A stretch of DNA of 17,594 nt from Hemicentrotus pulcherrimus. Taxonomy: Eukaryota > Echinodermata > Echinoidea > Camarodonta > Strongylocentrotidae. Where the stretch lies: assembly GCA_003118195.1 (NCBI GenBank), contig BEXV01001788.1:68838-86431 (forward strand). Reading direction: 5' to 3'. Below are positions 1 through 10,400 of the stretch, piece by piece; within the stretch, counting starts at the first letter, position 1, and every line of letters starts with the position of its first letter. A program made the translations under genes and the position numbers. The notes beneath the pieces were generated by a model. It ran no database searches. It worked only from the letters and a program-made list of their open reading frames with translations, and was not told the DNA's origin.

Positions 1-760
1 TTTTTGGAGCCCCGACCCCCCCCCCCCCCCCCCCCCCCCCCCCCACTTTCCCCAATTTTGCCAGTACCGCTTCACACTGCATTACTCCCCTATCACTAAA
101 GCCTAATTGTAATACCTTCAAAGTATAAACACGGTTCTAGTAAAAGAGTTCCAAAAGGGGAAAGAGAGTGCGATCATCGAATTTACGGCTAAAATTCATA
201 TTAATAATAACAATAATAATATACTCAGTTTTTATAAAGCGAAAATTACAATTAAGTCTCTAAGCGCTATGAAAATAGAAAAAAATCAATTAGTGAGTAC
301 AGAAGAAATGAAATGATAAGAACAAAATAGCATGATTAATATCCCAACTTGATATTTCGTAATAAGTTTGGTTTTTCAACAGTAGTTTTCTTTCCAAGAC
401 GCTATTTTTATTCATGTTGGTTATTCAAACCATATCGAAAGATTATGCATCTTTTAATATAAATTATTACGTATCATAGCTTTACAATATTTGGATTGCA
501 CTTTCGAGGTATTGCGTCCATTCATCACTACTTCTCTTTAACAGTCTTAATTGCATTTAATACTCTTTGTTCTCTTGCTTTTATTTGAAATGTCATATAA
601 TGTTGTTCTATTGTCAGTTTTGAGCCAGAAGGGCATTAAATATGCTTTAACACTCAGCTAACACCATTCTGATTGTGAGCAGACGCTATGATCATACTGA
701 CACCTGTAAGATTCTCAAAATAATCGTCGAAATCTTTTCTTTATTTTCTTTCTTTTCAAG
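1..760. other. Non-coding AT-rich upstream sequence
   Basis: I see no convincing protein-coding exon here. The stretch is AT-rich and contains a poly-C run (16-44) and a short ATT/AAT-rich patch (about 200-222). It is probably intron of the PAL gene, because a pyrimidine-rich acceptor (ending CAG-like AAG at 760) opens the first readable PAL exon at 761. A very small candidate exon ending at 705 is discussed as a finding but is weak. Confidence 0.6.
16..44. repeat. Poly-C homopolymer (29 C)
   Basis: An uninterrupted run of 29 cytosines. It is a simple-sequence tract; such runs are often miscounted in assemblies, so its length should not be trusted. No gene is attached to it. Confidence 0.95.
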
Positions 761-3310
761 GTGGTTTTGCAGACGACTCTGGCCTGGCTCTCAAGATAAT
801 GCCTTCCAGGTATGCGCAATCCGGATTGAACTTAAATTAATATTCTCCTTACTGGAAATACAATTAAACAAACTTCTTTTAAAAAATGAAATGACCTGAG
901 GGATAAGTTGGTGTTGAAATTCAATATCACTTTTCATCTAGCATTGACCTACTTTCTATTTTCAAAACAAGATGTAAGGAAATTGAAGAGTCTGAATCCT
1001 TTCGTTGATAATCTTGATAAAGAATGTAAAAGTCTATAACTCCAAGGGCTAGTTAACGCTATTTTTTCCAATGTAAACTTCCCCAAGTAATTTTGATGAA
1101 GGATAAACGAGTGATCGATTTATCACACTCTGCTAATTTGAAATTATTAAAGTGGATAATATTGAGCAATTTCATTCACCTCTTAGCTTAGGTAGTAGAA
1201 ACTGTGCGCCTTTGCTGTCCTTTGTAAAGGTGTTTGTCACATATTATAATGAGAACATTATGCAACTTTCTGACTCTTACTGCCACTCATCTCCAAACTT
1301 ATCTCCTCCGATTGTTAAATGTTCTCCTTCGAAGTCATTGTAGGTAGTGGGGAAGATAATACCTCCGCTTTACTTAAGTAGAGCCGAGAAAAGTGAAAAG
1401 TAATTTCTTACATCAAGAGCCGCTTATAGAATACTTTTCTCGTTAGTCCATTCTTTTTTCAAAGTAAACAATTGGTGAAGTGTCATTCAAAGGCTACATT
1501 TTCCAAATTGCGGACAAGGTAGCTACAAATCTTCCAACAAGCAAAATATAATTTATTATCAAAGACTTTGTTTTCCTTTCTATTAGCGATGGAGACAAAG
1601 GAGTCATCAAGGCGGTCGAATACTACTCAGAGGCTCTCAAAAACCCCAACTGCGAAACAGAAACGTCGGACTCCTCCAAATCTGACGAACTCGGCAACGA
1701 GGTTGGCTTGAGCAGCAGCTCATCGCTGGCTATCGAAGAGCAGATTGGGAGCGAGTACTCCGCCATCGACTACCTGCAGTCGATCTTGGAGGAGAACTCG
1801 CAATGGATGAGCAGCAGCGAGCCTCGGCTCGATTACGGCGTCGATGGCTCTGAACAGCAGTCGTCCTACCAATATGGGGAAGAATCGTATATCGACAACG
1901 CCCTCAACGAGGATTCCGTCTACCAGAGCTCTTCAGATTGGTCTATGCGACTTCAGGTTCGTTGAAGTCTCGTGTTTACTTCTTTCTTTTTGTCTTGTTT
2001 GTTACAACTAATATAGCGTAACTTTGTGAAAGAGGAGAGATACAATAAGATCGATAACTTCAAGTTAGTTTATTCTTGAACCGAATAAGCGTCAAGAGCA
2101 TGAATGGCAAACTTGAGGAATAATTATTTTACATTATTGATATTCAACGAAAGGAAAAGGTTTCTTTTTTTGAAGAAAAAAATATTCAACCCATTCCCCA
2201 ACTTCACTTTAACTTAATAGTAAATTGATTTTAAATATACAATTCCAAATCACCAATTGCAAATCAACGATTGTAAAGTCGATCATGTGTTGTTGTTTTT
2301 CTTTGTGGGGGGGGGGGAGCATGCAGACGATGAGACTGCACATCACTGCACATACAGATAAGAATCCAAATTATTGTAAACAGAGGGAACAATTCCCCCA
2401 AAATCAGGTCACACATTTAGTTAAAAAGAATTGTGTGGATGTACACATACCAAACACACATACAGGGCTAACACAATGTTTGGCCTACAAGTTCAACTAG
2501 CCATTTTAGCCCCATTTTTTTTTTTTTAATTCAGGACCTATGGGACTCTGCCAGCGCAATGACCTATGGTATGTTACTACGTGGCTGGTGGCCCCGTGAA
2601 GATGACCGGGTGATTGGTCAGGTGGCCGGTATTGCCACCGACTCCATCGGTCGACTATCCCTCCTACATCGCGGTGATAGGCGATGGGAAAACGGGTAAG
2701 TAGGGGTTGTTGTATATTATATTTCTATTTTATTGTTAAAGATATTGTATGAAATACATAATAGTGATAAGACAAAACCAAAACGAAAGTAGAAAATGTG
2801 AGTAGTATTTTTTTTGGAACAGAAATAACAGATAACTCAAACTTCCGTATATTTCAAGCTATCGCAAACTTTATTTTTATTTAAATCAATAAGTTTCTCT
2901 TATGTGTCTAATAAAATGTTTTAGATTTTGATCCCTGAAAAAAAGAAACATTATGTTTGTATTAGATATAATAGGCCTATGTAGATATACGCAAGAGAAA
3001 TTTTTATATAAACCATGATCTTGGAGACCGCTTTAAAGTAGTTTTCAATAGTTAAGATTCATCAAGTTTTATTCCAGAATCACCTTGTATTACATTAAAA
3101 TAATTATTTGCTTTTGTTGTATTTCTTTCTATTTAATTTCAATAATCATTAATTTTCCTTTTAATTTCAATAATCATTAATTTTCCTTTTCCTTTTTAGC
3201 GACTTTGATGACAATGATAAATTCTTGCTGGACGAGCCAATTTCAGATGAACTTATTTTGACCCTTGACCCGGCTACCGGCAATGTAATTGACTCATGGG
3301 GAAGTGATCT
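761..3310 (+). pseudogene. Duplicate set of PAL exons (copy 1, likely assembly duplicate)
   Basis: Four exons are readable here: 761-809, 1587-1956, 2535-2695 and 3200-3310. They have the same sequence and splice sites as the exons at 4376-6925. They encode a short GFADDSG-type segment, the acidic Ser/Tyr-rich linker and the first part of the PAL propeller ([17 protein letters not shown]). No continuation exon (FYMPHG...) follows before 4364, so on its own this copy is a truncated gene. If both copies were spliced in order, exon 3310 to exon 4376 would be out of frame and meet a stop in the next exon. The simplest reading is that these are the same exons seen twice through contig overlap. A genuine partial duplication is the alternative. 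Confidence 0.7.
3135..3190 (+). repeat. Two tandem 28-bp units in intron 2
   Basis: The unit beginning AATTTCAATAATCATT occurs twice head to tail (3135-3162 and 3163-3190) and runs straight into the polypyrimidine tract of the acceptor at 3199. It probably arose by local slippage. The same pair is present in the second segment copy at 6750-6805. Confidence 0.9.
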
Positions 3311-3408
3311 GTAAGTTCATTTAACTTCTTTCCCCGAAAAACATAGTATTCTATGTTTCTCGCCTTGAAATCTTATGTAGATGTAGACATATTATATATA
3401 ATTATATG

Positions 3409-3462
3409 GAGAGAAAGATAAGGGGAGGGAGAGAGAGAGAAAGAGTGTGTGTGTGTGTGTGT
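3409..3462 (+). repeat. Compound GA/GT microsatellite
   Basis: A purine GA-rich stretch passes into (GT)n from about 3445 to 3462. It is a simple repeat in the intron-3 tail with no other signal. Confidence 0.9.
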
Positions 3463-3702
3463 CACACGTATACTTTATGATTAATATGAACAATTCAAAT
3501 TGTCTTTCTATTATGGTTTAAAAAGTTCAGTAAACTACGTAGTATTAGTAAAATAATTAAAACAGTTTTCTGCATCTCATTTTATATATTTTCAACATGG
3601 GACATAAACTCACATTCAATTTACAGCATTCTGGGGATTTCTTTTTTAATAATCAACTAAAGGATCTGTAATTTACCCAACATATTAGTAATGGATATAA
3701 CA

Positions 3703-3722
3703 TAATAATAATAATAATAATA
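3703..3722 (+). repeat. AAT trinucleotide microsatellite
   Basis: About six and a half ATA/AAT units lie in the copy-1 intron tail. Confidence 0.9.
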
Positions 3723-3776
3723 GCCTAATAGTCCACTCCAAATTTTATTAAACCAAAACGGAAATTCTTTTTGCCC

Positions 3777-3969
3777 AATTGATCGTGAGCCCGGAAGCCA
3801 CTGAGCAGCGCCAGATCGACGTTGCTCTATCCTTTATTGTTGAACGCCAAATAAGGGTAGCAACAACTCCCATCTTTTAACATCTTTTGGTATGACGCGG
3901 CCGGAGTTCAAACCCACGACCTCCCGGTTGTGAGGCGGACGCTCTACTGACGTGACTGAGCCAACATTC
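3777..3969 (-). mobile_element. tRNA-derived SINE (family 1), antisense
   Basis: Read on the minus strand from 3969, the head looks like a tRNA. A GGCTCAGT...GTAGAGCG A-box region (3941-3962) precedes GGGTTTGAACTCC, a good pol III B box (about 3902-3915). A non-tRNA body follows, running to about 3777 and ending near AATTGGGC. The head lacks a proper acceptor-stem partner, as expected for a SINE and not a real tRNA gene. The outer boundaries are approximate and no clear target-site duplication was found. Confidence 0.75.
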
Positions 3970-4364
3970 CGGTAACATCACTCCTCTCGCAAATTCATCT
4001 ACTTATCACTTCATGCAACATCTAAGGTTGTCAAGGTTTTTTCTGTTTCGAAATTGTACATAGTTGTAAATAGTTTATTTTTTTCCAAACGGATTCTCAT
4101 CTTTACCAAAAAAAAAATCTATTCTTGATGATTAAGATTTACATGCGTTATTATACGGCCATAGTCATTGAAGTGGAAATTGAAGACAAACCGTCGACAG
4201 TACTGCTCATAATTCACTTACACTAGACTAGGTGGCGTTGCCGATAAATGAGGTTATAAATCCCACACGTAGCACAACTCAGTGATCCACCCGGAAACGA
4301 TTCGAACTTGCTTCAGGGTCTTTGATAGTGTATGGGTGGGGGGAGGTGGTGATAAACTTTCCTT

Positions 4365-4365
4365 N
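4365..4365. other. Single ambiguous base (N) at the duplication boundary
   Basis: This is the only non-ACGT base in the window. The second copy of the 2.6-kb repeat starts on the next base (4366), and the bases before the N do not match the corresponding bases of copy 1. This is what a join between two overlapping contigs looks like. Confidence 0.85.
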
Positions 4366-4375
4366 TCTTTTCAAG

Positions 4376-4424
4376 GTGGTTTTGCAGACGACTCTGGCCT
4401 GGCTCTCAAGATAATGCCTTCCAG
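4376..4424 (+). CDS. PAL gene exon a (first readable, 49 nt)
   Basis: A short exon between a pyrimidine-rich acceptor (TCTTTTCAAG) and donor AG|GTATGC. In the frame set by the next exon it reads [15 protein letters not shown], with one base needed from an upstream exon and two carried forward. I recognise no domain in it. It depends on splice signals and frame agreement only, so it is less certain than the PAL-domain exons. It is also present at 761-809. Confidence 0.5.
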
Positions 4425-7400
4425 GTATGCGCAATCCGGATTGAACTTAAATTAATATTCTCCTTACTGGAAATACAATTAAACAAACTTCTTTTAAAAA
4501 ATGAAATGACCTGAGGGATAAGTTGGTGTTGAAATTCAATATCACTTTTCATCTAGCATTGACCTACTTTCTATTTTCAAAACAAGATGTAAGGAAATTG
4601 AAGAGTCTGAATCCTTTCGTTGATAATCTTGATAAAGAATGTAAAAGTCTATAACTCCAAGGGCTAGTTAACGCTATTTTTTCCAATGTAAACTTCCCCA
4701 AGTAATTTTGATGAAGGATAAACGAGTGATCGATTTATCACACTCTGCTAATTTGAAATTATTAAAGTGGATAATATTGAGCAATTTCATTCACCTCTTA
4801 GCTTAGGTAGTAGAAACTGTGCGCCTTTGCTGTCCTTTGTAAAGGTGTTTGTCACATATTATAATGAGAACATTATGCAACTTTCTGACTCTTACTGCCA
4901 CTCATCTCCAAACTTATCTCCTCCGATTGTTAAATGTTCTCCTTCGAAGTCATTGTAGGTAGTGGGGAAGATAATACCTCCGCTTTACTTAAGTAGAGCC
5001 GAGAAAAGTGAAAAGTAATTTCTTACATCAAGAGCCGCTTATAGAATACTTTTCTCGTTAGTCCATTCTTTTTTCAAAGTAAACAATTGGTGAAGTGTCA
5101 TTCAAAGGCTACATTTTCCAAATTGCGGACAAGGTAGCTACAAATCTTCCAACAAGCAAAATATAATTTATTATCAAAGACTTTGTTTTCCTTTCTATTA
5201 GCGATGGAGACAAAGGAGTCATCAAGGCGGTCGAATACTACTCAGAGGCTCTCAAAAACCCCAACTGCGAAACAGAAACGTCGGACTCCTCCAAATCTGA
5301 CGAACTCGGCAACGAGGTTGGCTTGAGCAGCAGCTCATCGCTGGCTATCGAAGAGCAGATTGGGAGCGAGTACTCCGCCATCGACTACCTGCAGTCGATC
5401 TTGGAGGAGAACTCGCAATGGATGAGCAGCAGCGAGCCTCGGCTCGATTACGGCGTCGATGGCTCTGAACAGCAGTCGTCCTACCAATATGGGGAAGAAT
5501 CGTATATCGACAACGCCCTCAACGAGGATTCCGTCTACCAGAGCTCTTCAGATTGGTCTATGCGACTTCAGGTTCGTTGAAGTCTCGTGTTTACTTCTTT
5601 CTTTTTGTCTTGTTTGTTACAACTAATATAGCGTAACTTTGTGAAAGAGGAGAGATACAATAAGATCGATAACTTCAAGTTAGTTTATTCTTGAACCGAA
5701 TAAGCGTCAAGAGCATGAATGGCAAACTTGAGGAATAATTATTTTACATTATTGATATTCAACGAAAGGAAAAGGTTTCTTTTTTTGAAGAAAAAAATAT
5801 TCAACCCATTCCCCAACTTCACTTTAACTTAATAGTAAATTGATTTTAAATATACAATTCCAAATCACCAATTGCAAATCAACGATTGTAAAGTCGATCA
5901 TGTGTTGTTGTTTTTCTTTGTGGGGGGGGGGGAGCATGCAGACGATGAGACTGCACATCACTGCACATACAGATAAGAATCCAAATTATTGTAAACAGAG
6001 GGAACAATTCCCCCAAAATCAGGTCACACATTTAGTTAAAAAGAATTGTGTGGATGTACACATACCAAACACACATACAGGGCTAACACAATGTTTGGCC
6101 TACAAGTTCAACTAGCCATTTTAGCCCCATTTTTTTTTTTTTAATTCAGGACCTATGGGACTCTGCCAGCGCAATGACCTATGGTATGTTACTACGTGGC
6201 TGGTGGCCCCGTGAAGATGACCGGGTGATTGGTCAGGTGGCCGGTATTGCCACCGACTCCATCGGTCGACTATCCCTCCTACATCGCGGTGATAGGCGAT
6301 GGGAAAACGGGTAAGTAGGGGTTGTTGTATATTATATTTCTATTTTATTGTTAAAGATATTGTATGAAATACATAATAGTGATAAGACAAAACCAAAACG
6401 AAAGTAGAAAATGTGAGTAGTATTTTTTTTGGAACAGAAATAACAGATAACTCAAACTTCCGTATATTTCAAGCTATCGCAAACTTTATTTTTATTTAAA
6501 TCAATAAGTTTCTCTTATGTGTCTAATAAAATGTTTTAGATTTTGATCCCTGAAAAAAAGAAACATTATGTTTGTATTAGATATAATAGGCCTATGTAGA
6601 TATACGCAAGAGAAATTTTTATATAAACCATGATCTTGGAGACCGCTTTAAAGTAGTTTTCAATAGTTAAGATTCATCAAGTTTTATTCCAGAATCACCT
6701 TGTATTACATTAAAATAATTATTTGCTTTTGTTGTATTTCTTTCTATTTAATTTCAATAATCATTAATTTTCCTTTTAATTTCAATAATCATTAATTTTC
6801 CTTTTCCTTTTTAGCGACTTTGATGACAATGATAAATTCTTGCTGGACGAGCCAATTTCAGATGAACTTATTTTGACCCTTGACCCGGCTACCGGCAATG
6901 TAATTGACTCATGGGGAAGTGATCTGTAAGTTCATTTAACTTCTTTCCCCGAAATGTATATATGTATGTTATTTGTTTAATTGCTTTTAATAGTGAAATG
7001 AAATTGAATTGAATAATGAGGTCCCACGATTGTGTGTCTTCCAACCCTTCTCATGCCTCACATAGATTCTACATGCCTCACGGTCTGTACATCGACTCGG
7101 AAGATAACATGTGGATTACAGATGTAGCCTTACACCAGGTCTTCAAGTTTCCTGTAGGATCCAAAGAACCATCTCTGATCCTGGGCACCAAGTTTGAACC
7201 TGGCCAAGACTGGGAACACTTCTGCAAGCCCACAGACGTGGCTGTCGACAGTAGAACAGGAGATTTCTACGTCGCCGACGGGTATGAGAAATTGATTTGT
7301 ATATCGTTTTGATACACTTGCCAGTCTAGAACATCTATCATTCAATCTGTAAAAGAAAATCAAGCATTTAATCACAGATAATATCATGATAAATGTTAGT

Positions 7401-10400
7401 ACAATACTTGATAGAGTACTAAGATGGTGGTGGTTATTTTACATGACTGCTAAGAAAGCATAAATGCTTGTAAGTAAGCAACCAGACGGCCGACTGCTTT
7501 AGATCCTCTCAGAGGGACCTGGTAATGAGGATTAATGCCGTATACCAAAGGGCAATAGTGCGTCGACTTGGTTCCGGGTCACCGGATTACGAAACCACTG
7601 CTCTACCAACTGAGCTATCGCGCCTCCCGGAGAGATTCGACAAGATAGTGGCGCTCAACTAATTCCTGGATTGGATCTGACATACTAAGGGCCAAAGAGA
7701 TTAAGTTCACCAGTCAACACTGTCAGTATGCTCAATTTTTCTCCGCTGAACCCATACTCTAATATGTTTTCGTGTTTCCATTTCTGTTTCAATGCGATAC
7801 AGATACTGCAACAATCGCATTCTCAAGTTCAGCTCGAATGGAACAGCACTACTGGAAATAACAGCAGGCACGATACCCGGAGGTGAGTGAGTCTAAAGCA
7901 TTTCGTTGGAAAGAAAACGATGTTAATGATACAATCATAAGAAATATAGTTTAAGCTACCTGTATGTACATGTAGTCCTTTAAAGGACTGCAACGTGTAT
8001 GTCTTTCGGTAAAAGTTATGTAAAGAACCGTAATCATGGTCGAAGGAGACAAGAGTTTCAACGTTTCGAACGAAGTGCTCTATTCCGTCGTCACTCCTGA
8101 CCTGACGACAAAAAGAGCACGCTGTTAAAAACTTCGAGACTCGTCTTTTTCCACAACACATCTTTTCAAAGTTATTATTAACCTGTATATATTATGTCTG
8201 CCTGTTCCACCATGCAAACCTAGAGACTCAAAGCTCACAAAAACATAAAAACAGAAAGCATGTCAGAGAATGTTTTAGAGTAGCATCTTCTTAGAGGAAA
8301 ACATATTGATGATACTCTTAATAGTTTATTTTACCTGACTGCTAAGAAAGCAGGTAAATACTGATAGGTCAGCTAACAATGAGATCGGACGGCTTCAAGA
8401 CCTAACCGAATTACTCCGTAGTGAAGATTGATATTGTAATGGGGATTAATACTTTACCAAAACGAGTACATCAACGTTGTAGAACCTAAGAACTTCCGGT
8501 TACTCTTCCACTAATCCTCAAGTCGCGATATAAATCTGAATTCTTGAATTGTGTTTATCTTGCTCATTTAAGTTCGCATTTGAAGTCAAGCGCATTTCTA
8601 ATGCCCGTTGCAAAACCAAGCGTCATTATGTACCAGTAATTCATAACAATGTTTGCTTTCAATTTTGGCTCGATGTGTTTCTCATACGGTGCGTCAAAGA
8701 CCACTTTATTTGACGCAGTCCTATGTACGGCAAGTAACGTTGCATATGCACTGACATAACTCTTTATCTAAAGATTTCGCCGAAAGTAAACGCTAAAAGA
8801 GTTTCATGCTTATTCAAAGTCGATCAATTAGTTCACTAATCGGCTGATACCCTTATCTTTTCAGCAAACCTCGCAGAGTGGTCCCCAATGAAATCACTAC
8901 GGATACCTCACAGTCTCGCCTTGATTGAGTCACGTGATATCATATGCGTGGCTGATCGTGAAAATGCCCGGATTCAGTGCTTCAATGTGACCAATGGGGA
9001 GTTAGAACGACAGATTGCGTCACCGATGTTCGGAGAGCAACTCTTCGCCATTTCCTACAACAGTGTCCAAGGTAATATACAGTATGTTATCATCACCTCT
9101 GAAAATCAAACACTAATCCCATTTGGACCAAAACGCTTTCTCTTTTAAAATAAAAAAATCAGATATTTTGTTTCATTTTCGTTCTTGCATTTGCTAATGA
9201 ACTAAAATGTTGTCTTTCAAGTATTCACCAAAGCATTAACAGGCTGATCATATAAAGTCTCGCTAAAGTTTACTCGATAAAAGATTCTATGGAGCTGAAA
9301 TACGAAAGTGATGTCACTTTTTACTTCATGGCCAAAGTAACTAAAACCATGATGGTATCGTAATCACGAGACAAAGTTCCCTATTTCGTATTTGCAGAAA
9401 ACAGTTCCTTTGACCATGATATTGGAATTAGATTCTCTGATTTTCGTTCTGTCACGGAAACGTTAACCCACATTTTTTAAATTTCCTACTATTAGATTCC
9501 AGGAAGGTTAAATAATGTCTTAAGTCGAAGGGTTAAGTTAACGACATTCTAAAATTTTATGAGACTTCTCTTTATGAGTCTCGTTATGAGAAGGAATCAA
9601 ATAAATAGACATTTAAGTAACATAATTTTATACAATGATAAAGTTCCAGTGGCCGAGACATGATAAACCGGATTTAATATTTTACATAACATATGCATTT
9701 AAAAAACTTGAAGAAATGTATACTACTTTGCATTTGAAATGAATTGAATTGCAGACGTACTATACACGGTGAATGGACCCAACGAGGAAGTTGGAGTACC
9801 GCCTCTCGCATTTACAGTAGATCCAGAAACAGGTGACGTCTTGAGCACATGGGACCCCTACCCTAAGGTATGTATACCCCCCCCTCCTCTTCCTCAACAA
9901 AGTACAATACAGGGGTGGGACCAGAATTCATTTTCAAAAGAGGAGCACAATTTCAGGATAATTTCTGACAAGCAAAGAAATAATATCATAAATGCTATCA
10001 CAATTTCAGAGGCCAGTTAGGTCGCACAATTTGAAAAGTGGATTTGAAAAAAATAGATTTCTTATACTTGGGGTGTACCAAATTTGGCTTGAAAGTGGGC
10101 CCAAGTCGCTGGTGACCCAACCACATGTTAATCCGCCTATAGGATGTGCTTGATATCTTGACTTTGTAGGCTTTCATATATAGTAAACCATTTAGAATGA
10201 AGTTGAATTGTGACAGCATACTGGTTGATTTCCGTATAACAATTCTTCCTGATACATCAAAGTGAGGAAATTATTTAAATAACACTATTTTTTTAACAAT
10301 AATTCTTATCAATGTTTTAAAATTCTTTTGTTTGAACGAAATATTTTTGCGTTTTGAGTTTTTAATTATTCATATTCTCATTTCCCTTAACTTCCCTTTG

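Larger units (their letters stand above)
751..3339 (+). repeat. Direct duplication, copy 1 (2589 bp)
   Basis: This segment recurs at 4366-6954 with a constant offset of 3615. Every open reading frame I compared has the same translation, and length-unstable runs (11 G at about 2307, 13 T before 2528) are the same length in both copies, so there is no indel and I saw no substitution. It carries four exons of the PAL gene. To the right it diverges from copy 2 at 3340/6955. To the left it diverges at 750, where copy 2 has an N. Confidence 0.95.
3340..4364. other. Alternative intron-3 tail ending at the N
   Basis: After 3339 this sequence departs from the otherwise identical second copy. It contains no recognisable exon. 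It holds an 8-bp-arm hairpin right at the breakpoint (AAACATAG 3339-3346 with CTATGTTT 3351-3358), a GA/GT microsatellite (3409-3462), an AAT microsatellite (3703-3722) and a tRNA-derived SINE (3777-3969). In the second copy the corresponding intron is only 140 nt (6926-7065). The tail is therefore either another allele of intron 3 with insertions or misplaced sequence. Confidence 0.65.
4366..6954 (+). repeat. Direct duplication, copy 2 (2589 bp)
   Basis: Second copy of 751-3339. This copy continues into the remaining PAL exons (7066 onwards), so it is the one that belongs to the complete reading frame. It begins immediately after the N and retains only ten bases of the acceptor tract of the first exon. 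Confidence 0.95.

Noticed and set aside
1152..2500. Small open frames of 63 and 91 residues (also at 4767 and 5840)
   Set aside because: They sit in introns, appear twice only because the segment is duplicated, and show no recognisable protein features.
4260..4320. AGTTCGAATC B-box-like match on the minus strand
   Set aside because: No A box or tRNA-like head is found at the right distance; too little to call a SINE.
7600..7627. Possible real tRNA gene
   Set aside because: The A box is perfect but the B box is broken and a SINE body with a related genomic copy follows, so it is a SINE head.
7130..8161. Minus-strand open frames of 85 and 110 residues
   Set aside because: They lie opposite well-supported PAL exons, or over the fold-back element and intron, with no family resemblance.
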